Shown one piece after another: positions 33,101 through 44,617 of a stretch of 64,000 bases of DNA. Made by a program: the position numbers and the translations under genes. Positions within the stretch are counted from its first letter, which is position 1. Each line of letters opens with the position of its first letter. The notes beneath the pieces were generated by a model. That model saw nothing but the letters and a program-made list of their open reading frames with translations. It did not search any database and had not been told where the DNA came from. Origin of the DNA: Glandiceps talaboti (lineage: Eukaryota > Hemichordata > Enteropneusta > Spengelidae); contig NC_135569.1 in the NCBI RefSeq assembly GCF_964340395.1, positions 4,448,040 to 4,512,039 on the forward strand. Reading direction: 5' to 3'.

Positions 33101-36100
33101 TAGCAGTAATCAATGCAAGTGTACTAAAGGTAGAAATAAGTCTGACTGGACTTTTCCTTTAAGTTGATAGCAGTAATCAATACAAGTGTACTAAAGGTAG
33201 AAATAAGTCTGACTGGACTTTTCCTTTAAGTTGATAGCAGTAATCAATACAAGTGTACTAAAGGTAGAAATAAGTTTGACTGGACTTTTCCTTTAAGTTG
33301 ATAGCAGTAATCAATACAAGTGTACTAAAGGCAGAAATAAGTCTGACTGGACTTTTCCTTTAAGTTGACAGCAGTAATCAATACAAGTGTACTAAAGGCA
33401 GAAATAAGTTTGACTGGACTTTTCCTTTAAGTTGACAGCAGTAATCAATACAAGTGTACTAAAGGTAGAAATAAGTCTGACTGGACTTTTCCTTTAAGTT
33501 GACAGCAGTAATCAATACAAGTGTACTAAAGGCAGAAATAAGTTTGACTGGACTTTTCCTTTAAGTTGACAGCAGTAATCAATACAAGTGTACTAAAGGT
33601 AGAAATAAGTCTGACTTGACTTTTTCATTTTAAGACAAAGCCTACCTCTATATGATCGTACAGTGTTCTTATAACAGGATGGTTTTCCATATTCTGTTGG
33701 GCAGTTTCATTGGCTAGAATGGCTGCTGGTGTTGCACTCTTAGCCAACATCCTTTCCACATCTAATATTTTGATTGAGGCATCATCTGACCCTGTCGCTA
33801 CAAGTTGACCTGAGTGATAAAGCAATAAATGATTAGGTCAAGTTCAAATATATCAACCTGTAGAATGTCAAATATAGTAAGGGGCTGGAGGTGCTCTGAT
33901 AGTCATGATGATTGAATGGTTAGAGTGGCTGGTTTGTAATCTGTACATTGCTGGTTGTGTAGTCATGATGGGTGAATGGTTAGAGTGGCCTAATTAAACC
34001 GGGATTCCAACCCCTCCCACATGTCTGAACCTCATTGCAGTACGCTCAAAATTAGACATCTACTGCAATTAAGTGCAATCTTAATGAGTAAAATGTGCAG
34101 TTTCTTATCATTTTCTGCATGGTTGTATCAGATGGACTTAGTGAACACTTGCATAAAACAAATAGTATTTGTTTGTGAAAATAAGGAATAAATCCTACCA
34201 TCTCTACTCCAAGCAGCAGCTCTACAGGGTCCTTTGTGTGCTGTTACATAGCAAGTCTCGTACAGGGCTGCCTCTGGTGCAATAGTTTGTACTGAAAAAT
34301 ATTTGGGGAAAAATACACATTTTGATGGATACATCTCAGAAAAATACATGTAAAATAATTACAACCTGTAATAATGTACAAAATGAACAAATGTTCATAT
34401 AGAAATGTAAGTAGGTCAAATCTATTTACCTGAATTCACGAGATATTTTCTAGAGTTCGCTACCAGTGCTTTTGATAAGAGTGGTAAGTAGGTAAAAATG
34501 TACCTGAGTTACTCAGTCATTTTACCAGGGTTCCATACCAGTACTTTTGTTATGGGTGGTACACTGGTAAGTAGGTAAAATCTACCCGGTCATTTTACCA
34601 GTGTTTAGTAATTAGATGAGAACCAATTACTATGGAATATACATACCTAGATCTATTCCAATAGTTACTTACCATCAGTATCAAATTCTAGATCTATACC
34701 AGTACCAGGGGCCACAGAATCAACTCTTGATGTCATCAGATCATTTCTTTCCTCACCTGTGGAGACAAGTTACATGTAAAACACTGAGTACAGACGTAAC
34801 TGTCAATGAACTGAAACAAAGGGATATGACTGGCGGCAACATCATTTGGCCGCAAGAACAACAATCACACAATCATAGAGTCATGTCAGTCGTTTGTGGA
34901 AAGGGATGAGAAGAGCGCCCTCAGCGGCTGATCTTTCAGTTTAAGTACTGACCAAATCAGGTATGTATAGAAGCAATTTGATTAAAATCTGGTGTAGATG
35001 TCGGCTAATCATGCATTGCTATCTTACCTTCGTTATTTGGCTTGAATTGACCTTCGTAGTACATGTTTACATTTTTGGCCTGATCGCCTCCTCTCCTCTC
35101 TAGAGGAGGCGATCAGACTTAAAAAATGTAAATATGTACAAAGAAGATCAATTCAGGCAAAATAATGAAGGTAAAATAACAATGAACGATTAGCTGACAT
35201 CTACATCAGATTTTAATCAGATTGGTATAGAAGATGTAAATGAGAAAATAAACAATGAACTGACAAACTTATGACATTAAACCCTGTTATAGAGTCACAA
35301 AAATGATGACTGTATATTTTACTTACGTTCAGAATCAGCATGTAATCCTAGTTTTGTTATTCTCATTAGTTTATTAGACGGTGGACAATCTAATGGTGTA
35401 TTTACTGATTTACCAAGATTGACAGCCAATGAATCATAACCATCGTATAACAGCTGACTAAAAAACAAACAAACAGGTAACATGTGAGAATGCATGTACA
35501 TGGACTCTAGGTATATTTACTCACACTGTCAAAAAATGTCTTCGAAGCAAATCCCAATTTTTTGCCGACATTTCGTCAGCATCATCGTGGCTTTGCTAGG
35601 TGCAGGATGAAGGCACTTGTATTCAACAATGTAAGCCTCATTAAACCGAGATGCCAACATTGAGATCTCAGTTTCTCTCACACTCATTTGACTTGTCTCT
35701 GACCCCTGATAATGTAGGTGAGACATTGGCGAACATTTGGGACTCACTTCCAAGAAATATTTTGACTCTACGAGTAGAAATTTTCATTACTAAACTGATA
35801 ACATGCATCATTTGTCTTTAAAATGACAGAACACCATTGTTGTTGTTAATAATATATCTCTTATTGCAAGTCTTCAACGATTGGTGGCGCTTTGTCAAAA
35901 CGGGGTAGTCCTGTCTAATATTGTCATCCTTTTCGTGTTTGCCTGCGACGGACGTCCATGTCGAACAATAGCAGATCATCAGAGAAAGTTAACTTCTCAT
36001 AATAGACTGTACGAGCAAAAATACTAGGCCATGCAGTACACTTTGAATGAAATTGACACGGTGCTTTAGATTTCTGTAAGGAACCAACTGATGATTGACA

Positions 36101-36162
36101 CGCACTCACCTAATAATCAGTCGGTACATTTGTTCCCTGTCGTGCAACGTTGCATCACCCAT
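29718..36162 (-). CDS. CSTF1: Cleavage stimulation factor subunit 1 (CstF-50)
   Basis: Twelve coding exons on the minus strand: 36162-36110, 35457-35327, 34756-34673, 34291-34199, 33809-33646, 32904-32782, 32235-32160, 31746-31667, 31384-31229, 30826-30685, 30342-30262 and 29830-29718. They join in frame to 431 aa, the length I recall for human CSTF1. The N-terminus reads [20 protein letters not shown] then [10 protein letters not shown], the CstF-50 homodimerisation domain. WD40 repeats follow: [88 protein letters not shown] and [12 protein letters not shown], ending [15 protein letters not shown]. CstF binds GU-rich elements downstream of the poly(A) signal and stimulates 3' cleavage of pre-mRNA in the nucleus; CstF-50 also contacts BARD1 and the RNA polymerase II CTD. 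All junctions are GT-AG with matching phases. Introns are packed with repeats. Its promoter faces the vWA gene 738 bp away. Confidence 0.97.
30030..30195. repeat. (CA)n and (GACA)n microsatellites in CSTF1 intron 11
   Basis: CA run at about 30045-30114 and ACAG run at about 30150-30194, separated by unique DNA. Confidence 0.97.
32430..32560. repeat. (TATG)n microsatellite in CSTF1 intron 6
   Basis: Two TATG runs, a short one at about 32424-32448 and a longer, nearly pure one at about 32466-32558. The long frames here are artefacts. Confidence 0.97.
32636..32700. mobile_element. Fragment related to the 41.5-kb foldback element
   Basis: GGATCGAAATGCTGCATTCG followed by CCAATTTACCATTCCAAAGTAA closely resembles the right arm of the foldback element at 41665-41712. 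Confidence 0.45.
33021..33622 (-). repeat. 67-bp minisatellite in CSTF1 intron 5
   Basis: About nine copies of a 67-bp unit (TTCCTTTAAGTTGAYAGCAG ... TGTACTAAAGGTAGAAATAA) running up to about 25 bp before the exon 5 donor region. Copies alternate TTGATAG/TTGACAG and GGTAG/GGCAG variants. Confidence 0.95.
33895..34010 (+). mobile_element. Two tRNA-SINE head fragments
   Basis: Two tandem heads starting AGTCATGATGATTGAATGGT (about 33900) and AGTCATGATGGGTGAATGGT (about 33961), each with TTAGAGTGGC, match the 5' part of the SINEs at 16.2 and 37.6 kb. Their bodies are missing. Confidence 0.65.
34400..34615. repeat. Short dispersed/tandem repeat in CSTF1 intron 3
   Basis: Two or three imperfect copies of a unit with GGTAAGTAGGTAAAA, CAGTCATTTTACCAG and TACCAGTACTTTTG, related to the elements at 19.5, 20.1 and 27.0 kb. 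Confidence 0.55.
34974..35224. mobile_element. Foldback MITE with 9-bp target site duplication (Mutator-like candidate)
   Basis: 251 bp made almost wholly of two inverted arms of about 120 bp. The left arm begins CAATTTGATTAAAATCTGGT; the right arm, reverse-complemented, begins CAATCTGATTAAAATCTGAT. The arms meet at GGAGGCGATCAGRCTTAAAA / GCCTGATCGCCTCC around 35078-35118. Immediately outside, GTATAGAAG occurs at 34965-34973 and again at 35225-35233: an exact 9-bp direct duplication. Long terminal inverted repeats with 8-11-bp duplications are typical of Mutator-like DNA transposons. It has no coding capacity. It lies in CSTF1 intron 2. Confidence 0.85.
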
Positions 36163-36899
36163 CTTAATGTGTACGTTGACAGTACCAGCAAGAAAAACAG
36201 ACGACGGCCAATGAACAAGTTACAAGTACGATTGATGTGTACAAAGGGCTAGGGTGAATCACACACTTGTACACTCACACACACATGTACACAAAGCGAC
36301 ACACAGACTATTTCAAAGTGAGGCGGGGACGGATTACGGGGTTTCCCCAAAATTTATTCTTACGCCAAGCTAGAAATTAAGATAAATGATACATGAACGT
36401 GAAATTTCTTATAATTTTCTTTTACACAGTATATTATATGCTTCAATTTATGCATATGCCTACCTGTTATATATGTTAATGCCACATTTAATATATACAG
36501 GGTTATTTTTAGCATGTTTACTATGACGTCATGGCTCATTGTTATCTTGTTTATTTCTGGTGCTGTACGGCTCGGCCCAGTTCAGATGATGATATAAGTT
36601 TCAGGTGTGATCACGATCAGAGGGAGTGAATCAATACGTTGGGAACAAGCAGATGATTACCTAAACGGGCAGCTGACGATGCATCGACGTCAAACTTCTC
36701 ACTATTAAAGGAAGTTCCCATCGTACACAACGTAAAGTGAGCGTGAGCAAAACGTAAATATGGTATTAGCGAAGTTGTACTTGTAACGAACCTGCGAAAA
36801 AAAAACTTTTACCGTGTGCAGTATAGTAATCTGCCAACTCAAAGAACAATTCGCTGTTACATAAGGAAAATTCGACAGTCGAAATACATGTAGGACAGA
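36163..36899. promoter_or_regulatory. Shared divergent promoter region, CSTF1 (-) and vWA gene (+)
   Basis: 737 bp separate the two divergent start codons. A CRE palindrome TGACGTCA lies at 36524-36531. No TATA box sits at an obvious place. A CA-rich run at about 36270-36300 is the only repeat. Confidence 0.5.
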
Positions 36900-39800
36900 A
36901 TGGCAGCGGAATTACTGGGAATAATAATAATAGCCATAGGCGCCTACTTGATCTGTAATCTTTGCCGGGAAACGTCTCGACGGGACGAGCAGTGGCGACT
37001 GGTCCAGGAACAAGAGAGATTAGCAGCCTTCCAAGCATCGTATGGATGGGATGTCCCTCCGTCGTACGAAAGCTTGTATCCGAACTCAACCCCAGAATTC
37101 TTTCCTCCTGGTGCCTTGGCAAATACTTTAGGTGTTCCGGGTAATACGACCTTTCAAAGCATCGCCGATAGATTCTCCACATTACAAGAGGTTACAAGAG
37201 CTTTGCAAAAAGCCGGTCTCGAATCATGTAACTTGATTTTCGGTAAGTATATTTAATATGTCGATAAAGGATAAAGTTTTTTTTATTGTGTATGAATATT
37301 TATCCCATATGAAAATGATAAACAAATATTTCAAAAATAGATTTTTGTAAAACACTAATTTTGGATATATCAAGAAAAGAAGACCCCCCCCCCCAAAAAA
37401 AAAACCAAACAAAAAACCAAACAAACAAACAAACAAACGCGTCTAAAGCAAGTTAGATTGATCATGTGATTGTTTTGAAGCACTTTCCCAGTGTGCACAA
37501 AGTGCTCCTGGCACCCCACCCCACCACCCCCACAACTCCCTAGGGATCAAATAATCCATTGCAGCCTCTATTTAGTGCATAGGATTAAAGCATTCACATT
37601 AAAACCTCTATCCTACCAGGTCCCCAATTATACAGCTGGGTTGACTGAGGCACAATAATGTTTGTAATCTTACCCAAGGACTTTAGCCTGTTAGGAACAA
37701 ACGACAGTGGTGGGACTTGAGCCTGTAACCTGTTGATTCCAAGCCAGCCACTCTAAACATTTGATCATCATGACTCATCTATCATTTAATATTCATACAT
37801 TAGTTAAAGAAAGCAATACAATACAATACAATACAACACAATACAATACAATACAACACAATACAATACAATACAATACAATACAATACAATACAATACA
37901 ATACAATACAATACAATACAATACAATACAATACAATACAAATGCTATGAACAGTCAGCTAACATAAGTTATGATAATGAAAGGACCAGCAACAATGTAG
38001 ATATAATTACATGTACAAGGTTAACTACAACAGGTTGGTATACTTTAATGTTTAATGATTTATAGATGGACCAGGTTGAATAAATTAGTGCATGCTGATT
38101 TCATTGACCACAGGCACTCGCGGGTCTACGACACTGCGAAATAATGAGACGGCACATTTTGGATGATGCCGTAATGGAGGTCGTCATTTACAATGATGGA
38201 TATATTGATCTATTTCTTTTGTCAGAGCAATTCAGAAGTCCCCACAGTTGGCACATTCCTTACAAAACTGTCCTTGCATCGGTATCATTTCTTTGTTCAA
38301 AGTAATGGTTTTTTTTACGGAGCTAGATATAAATATTTTTAGACAGCAAGTTATAATATAGCTAATACACAAAAGATATGCTAATAACATTCCATTAAAG
38401 CATAAATGAAAACAACAGAAATGATAAAAATTCAAGCTCCAAGATATTTTTACAATTACCCAAAAAAGTGCTAGTCTTCTATCTAATTTCTTGTTAATCA
38501 GTATAAAGATATATATTTCCCATAGGCATATATATTCAAGATAGCAGGTTTAAAACTACCCAACCAACAAGACATATAGTACTTCTAATATGTTGGCCAG
38601 GTTATGAATAATTTAATATGTGTACAATCAAACCAGACAGAACTGATTAAAGACATTGTGTACCTATACAGGGTGTTCACATGTGTTACATAACATATCT
38701 ATTTATCTAAAATTCCAAAAATATTTCAACCTAGACATATAATTATGTATAATAATAGTGTCACTCAAATTAATGTTAGAAATCGCCCCTGTTCGAATTT
38801 CTTCATTAAAAGTGACAATGAATATTAATGAGTTATTTGCTTAAATAATCTTTAGTAAAATTTTAGAGAATATCATAATTAGTACATGCTTCACATTTCT
38901 AAATATCTTACGTACACTGATGGAAACAGAATGCATGTGTTGCTTGTATAGAGGTTGTTGATGTAGCTTTTAACCAATTTGCATATTTCATGATTTTCTG
39001 TAATTAGGCAATATCTTTTGAACACAAGCTTGTTGATGTAGCTTTTAAATCTAATTAGTAATTTGCATAAATAATGACTTTAATGGCAGTTAAGCAACAT
39101 CTGAAATGAAGAATGGAAGCTCCAAATTTCATGTAGTTGGGTACATATATTGATGATAACAAAATTAATGTATCATATAAAGCTTGGTGATGTAGCTTGA
39201 ATTTTAATCAGTAATTTGCATAATTAATGATTTTTGGTAATTAAGCAATATCTGAAGAATGCAAGCTTATAATTTCATATAATTTGGTACACACACTATT
39301 ATAACAAAGTATTTGTTTCCTCTATAGTCATTTGATTTAGTTTTAAATTTTGATGAGTTATTTGCATAATTGATGAAATTCACAAATTAAGTGATACGCG
39401 ATGTATGGTTGCTAAGAATTTCACAATCTGATAATGGGTGAAAGAACTAATTAATAGGTCTTATAATCATAATAATAATGTGAATTTATAACGCGCCTGT
39501 CCTCCTGAGAGCTCAAGACGCTCACAATTATGGAAGACATTCAATGACATCTGCAGTCAAGTTCAATACCATTCTGTTCAAATGAGTGATTTTGCTGTTA
39601 GTTGAATAATTGTTACAAAATGTGTCAACCTTGTACAGTACTGGTTTTGAAATGTAACTACACAGTGGCTGTTACCAAACACCACTTTACCAGCATATTT
39701 CAATTACAAGCTAAATATACCTATCAGCTGTAGATTTCAGTTTTGTCACCTGATGTATACATACATGTATAGCTGTGTCATCATGTCACCTGTTTTTTTC

Positions 39801-42800
39801 CATATATAGCATATCCAATTTTATCTAACAATGTTGTGATGCCTAAGTACCATAGACACTTGAGTGAGGGGGAAGAGAGGGCAGGGGGAAGGGAGGGCAG
39901 GGGGGACACTCCCATAGAAAGGTACCACCTGGTAGTATAGGGGTATGTGCCACCCAAATAGGTCACTTTTTCACACGCAAAATCCTGACACATGGGCCGA
40001 CTTTTCATCTGCAAATTACTTTATCATGGGTTGGATAACATGGAAAACACCTCCATTCTTTAGAAATATCTTCATAGCATCATAATAAAGGCAATTGACT
40101 GGCTGATTTTCCTTAATGATTTTTCGATGAATATATCTTTTTATCTTTGGCCACACTGCAAAATTTGATTTCATTCATTTTTTGAATTTTTTTCTTCCAG
40201 GGGTTGATTACACAGCAAGTAATGAATGGCAGGGAGAACAAACATTCAATGGACATTCACTCCACTCTTTGAATGCCAGTCAACCCAATCCATATCAACA
40301 GGTTTGTTTCACCTCAGTTCAGACATAATTCCTGGAATGTTAGATGCATTGTTCCTTAAGTCCATTCTAGAGGACTTATACAGTTACATCCTCATGTGTT
40401 TCCTTGTATTAGCAGTAGAGTTCAAGAATTACTGATAATTGCTGTTAGGTAGCACACATTTTGTTTAAAGTGCCTGAGCAGGAACACCCACCAACATATA
40501 TTAGCAATCAAAACATGGGGATTTTATTGTTATTATAATTGAAAGTGCACTCTAGAGAACATATAAAGATGTAGACATGTACATGTGTTTCCCTGCCTCT
40601 ACAGTCAGGGCTCAAAATTTTAAAACTGGTAGTCAACAGGGAAGATTTGGTAGTCATTCTTTTTTTCAGCATTTAATAATTTATGCATAAACAAAACATT
40701 AAGTAATAAACGTTCTGATAACACACAACTGCTTGTTAAAGTAGACACAGAGTCCATGTAGTGTTAACATCGGCTGGGCAGGAACACTTAGCATGTCTTA
40801 CCAAATTGAATTGGGGATTGTGTTACATTCATTAAGAGCATTCTACAGGACATGATGTTGATACACAACAGCAAAAAAAATTAATTCACAAGATGTTTTA
40901 TTATAATCAACATGTGACTGTCCTTGTAGCCCAACAAAGAAAGAAAGAAAGAACATTGGGTTATTTGTGATGTAAATATACACTACCATGTATTGTATTG
41001 AATTGAATTAAATTGAATTAAATTAAATTAAATTGAATTAAATTGAATATAGATTATAGGCAGAGAGTACATATCATGATAAACTAGTAAACATTATGGT
41101 GATGTAACAGAACAAAGGTTCACCAATAATGGATTGCAAATTATTATTCTTTGTCTCTGTGTATGTGCATGTGTCTATGTACGTACGTGACTGTCAGTAG
41201 CTAGGCAATTAGTTAGCTACGTCATTGGCTGTGTGGTGCTCCATTGGTATTAGTCAAAACATTTAGAATCACCATACATTTCCCCAAAACTGGTACAATT
41301 CCATTTTATTCTCCAAAATGTTCGTCTCTCATTCAAAAAATACAAAATGTAAGTATTTTGTCACTGCTCATTTTTTATTCAAAGTAACAAGTATTGCGTA
41401 TTTACAAAATTTTGAGGTATGTTATTTAGATATGTAGAGAAAGAGGTACTAAAGTGATAGATTCCAATATGGCATAAAAGGGTCATTGACATGGAGAATA
41501 TATTGTCCTTGGTTCCAAGAATCAACAGGACAGTTATAATGTATAATACAGTTACATGTACATGTACTTTGAGATGGTAAATTTGAAACAAATGCGACAT
41601 TTCAAAACGTCTATTACGGCCCTTGATCACACAAACGATCAAGGCGTGATCAAGGGACACAGTAGATGGATCGAAACGTCGCATTCATTTCAAATTTACC
41701 ATTTCAAAATAATGTTATTATGCTCCCTGTCAATGACGATCATCATGGTTTCTACTTTTTTTTTGTAGTTATAAAATAAAAAATGTACTAAAAATGGAAT
41801 GTACCATTTTTTTTTGCCAGGCTTCATAGACATTATCTATGTTGCTGTTTGAATAAAAATCTATCATCAGTTAGTTCAGAGTTACATTTTAAGAACACAA
41901 AATTAAACGCTTTGTCTCTTTTTCCATCATATGAAAAACATGGGAGACTATGTTTTGGTTGTAAAATTTCCAACATAGCAAACAGGTTAATCATTTTTGT
42001 GCTATTTACATGTAGATTCTTTATTTAGAAACATTCATAATATGGCGTGATAAATGACTGGTACATACATGTACACAAACTGTAGTAAACACAGGCCAGT
42101 AAAATTCAATGGCCCTGACTTGTGTCACACAGAAGGTATAATACAGTCTATGAAATGACGCAGTTATAATTGCAGTCAAGTTATTATTTAACTTTTTTCC
42201 CCCAACATTTTTCTTTGATTAGCCAAGGCAAATATAAGTGACCTAAGGGGCCTTGTTACATTGAGTTGCAGATGACAAAACCATTAGAAATATTTAGGAA
42301 TAAACAAAAGCAGGCAGGGTAATGATGAATTTCAATGTTTTGACTCATTTTGAGCATGTCAGAACAAAGACATACACCCCCCCCCCCAAAAAAAAAAGGG
42401 GGGGGGGGGTTTTAAATGGCACTCCACTTCAGGAAATACAGACATTTCTCATAAAGTTTGGATGCTTGCGAGTCATTTCATGTTTAATGTCAAGAAACAC
42501 CAAATTGAATATTGTTGAATAGCAGCAATTCCACTGTTACCTCATGGGAGTCACCAGACACACGTGTATTACATGAACAGTAAATATGTATGACTTCTAA
42601 GTCCTTATTACCTTCAAATAAGTAGTCATGAATATTTAGTGTTCATCTAATACATACACATATCTACAAACTCCCATAAGGTAATGCTGTACTACTGCTA
42701 GGACAATGAATGTGGAGCAAGTTTCACTTTGGTGTTCCTCAGTCGCACAAAATTAATGTGATAGTAAATCAGAAAATGGCTCTCCAGAACCAATCTCTTT

Positions 42801-44572
42801 CTTTTACATGTAAGTTAGTCACCACTAACTAGACTAATGGCATCTTAAATGTCTGGCCCATACTTAGTAATTTATTTTGATACAATTTTGTATGCTATAT
42901 CAAGTCATCATGTTAACAGCTGTGAGTAGAAAATACATTATCAGTAGACATTATAACAGCTGGTCTGGGTGATGAAATATGGATGTGGTAGACTAATATA
43001 ACCAGTTTCATCACTGTCACAAAGTAACCATATTATACAAAATACTGCTAACATCAGACTGTGGATGAAGAGAACCTGTTACAAACAGGGAAATTAAGCA
43101 ACTGAATTGGATTAATAAGACTTATATTGTGACAGTCCATCATTTGATATCAACAGTTTTATGGCCACTTTACAGAATAGTTCACTTTCACAAACAAATT
43201 TCCAGTTCCCCTGACATTTCATGTACACATAAAGAGGCCATAAAACTGTTCTTATCAAACCATGGAATGTAATACAAGCATTTAGCTAAAGATCGATGAA
43301 GGTTTAGTGAAGCTTTAATGAAGTTACATGTATGGTCAGAAGTCAGGCTACAACTTCTAATTGGGTTATTAATTCTTTTTTCCGGGAGAAAACGTTGATA
43401 GCATCATCACATGATTAGAACAACTGAGGGGGGTTGCGCTGTACAATATGAACATGATTACCATATTCATCATCACTGCAGGAAATCGTAATCTAATTTT
43501 AGGTTTGAATATACAACCATTTTAGCGAAATGCAAGGCGTGGTAGGGGAAAAGCGAGAGCGAAATTCCCACATGAATAGATTCTGTATTCTCGATAATTT
43601 ATCTTCAATTTTAATATTGCTGTGCCAATCTTAACTATGATATATTCTCGTCAAGAAAAACCAACCATTTAGTATTCAGAGGTAAATCTTCATTTTCAGC
43701 TATTATGGAACACAATTCAATAAAACCTAGAAATTAACACGACAAAAACAAAACAATACCAACTGATTGAAAAATGAAATGAAAAGTTCATTCGTATTCA
43801 TAAGGCCAGTATTACAATGGATTTATTTCATAAATTCCAACTTTGTGAAATTGTTTAGTAGTATGAAACGAAAACAAGAAGTCATTGCATGTACACATAG
43901 TACCTGCATATTTTAAGTTTTCTATTCAAAAAATACTCCTTTTGATTGAACACATATTTTGAGTTTTAACCCCTGCATGGAATGTACCATTAAGTCATCG
44001 ACATTTGAATGAACCTAGTGGGTATCATACACAACATTGTGGAGTCCTGAGACTGGCTGAAAATTTACAAGTTGCTGGGTTGTGTCACTTCTACTCGAAT
44101 TTGTGTATGAATGAATATTAAAGTCAAATTTGAAAACATTTTGTAGGCATTTAATAACGACTTTATTTATCAATTCATGATATTTATATACGGATTGGAA
44201 GGAAATTTCCACAACAGTATTACTGTAAACATGTTAGGTCATGTTACATGCAGCTCACACGCAATGTGTATGTACCCATACTCTTCCAACCACCGCCCCC
44301 ACACACAAACATACATACATACATACATACATACATACATACATACATACATACATACATACATACATACATACATACATACGTACATACATACGTACGT
44401 ACGTACGTACGTACGTACGTACGTACGTACGTACGTACATACATACACAGACACACACATACACATACATACATACATACATACATACATACATACATAC
44501 ATACATACATACATACATACATACATACATACATACATACATACATACATAGTACATACATGTGAATGGACA

Positions 44573-44617
<45 letters not shown>

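Noticed and set aside
36766-37182. 138-codon antisense frame over vWA exon 1
   Set aside because: Opposite strand of a well-supported coding exon; no family motifs.
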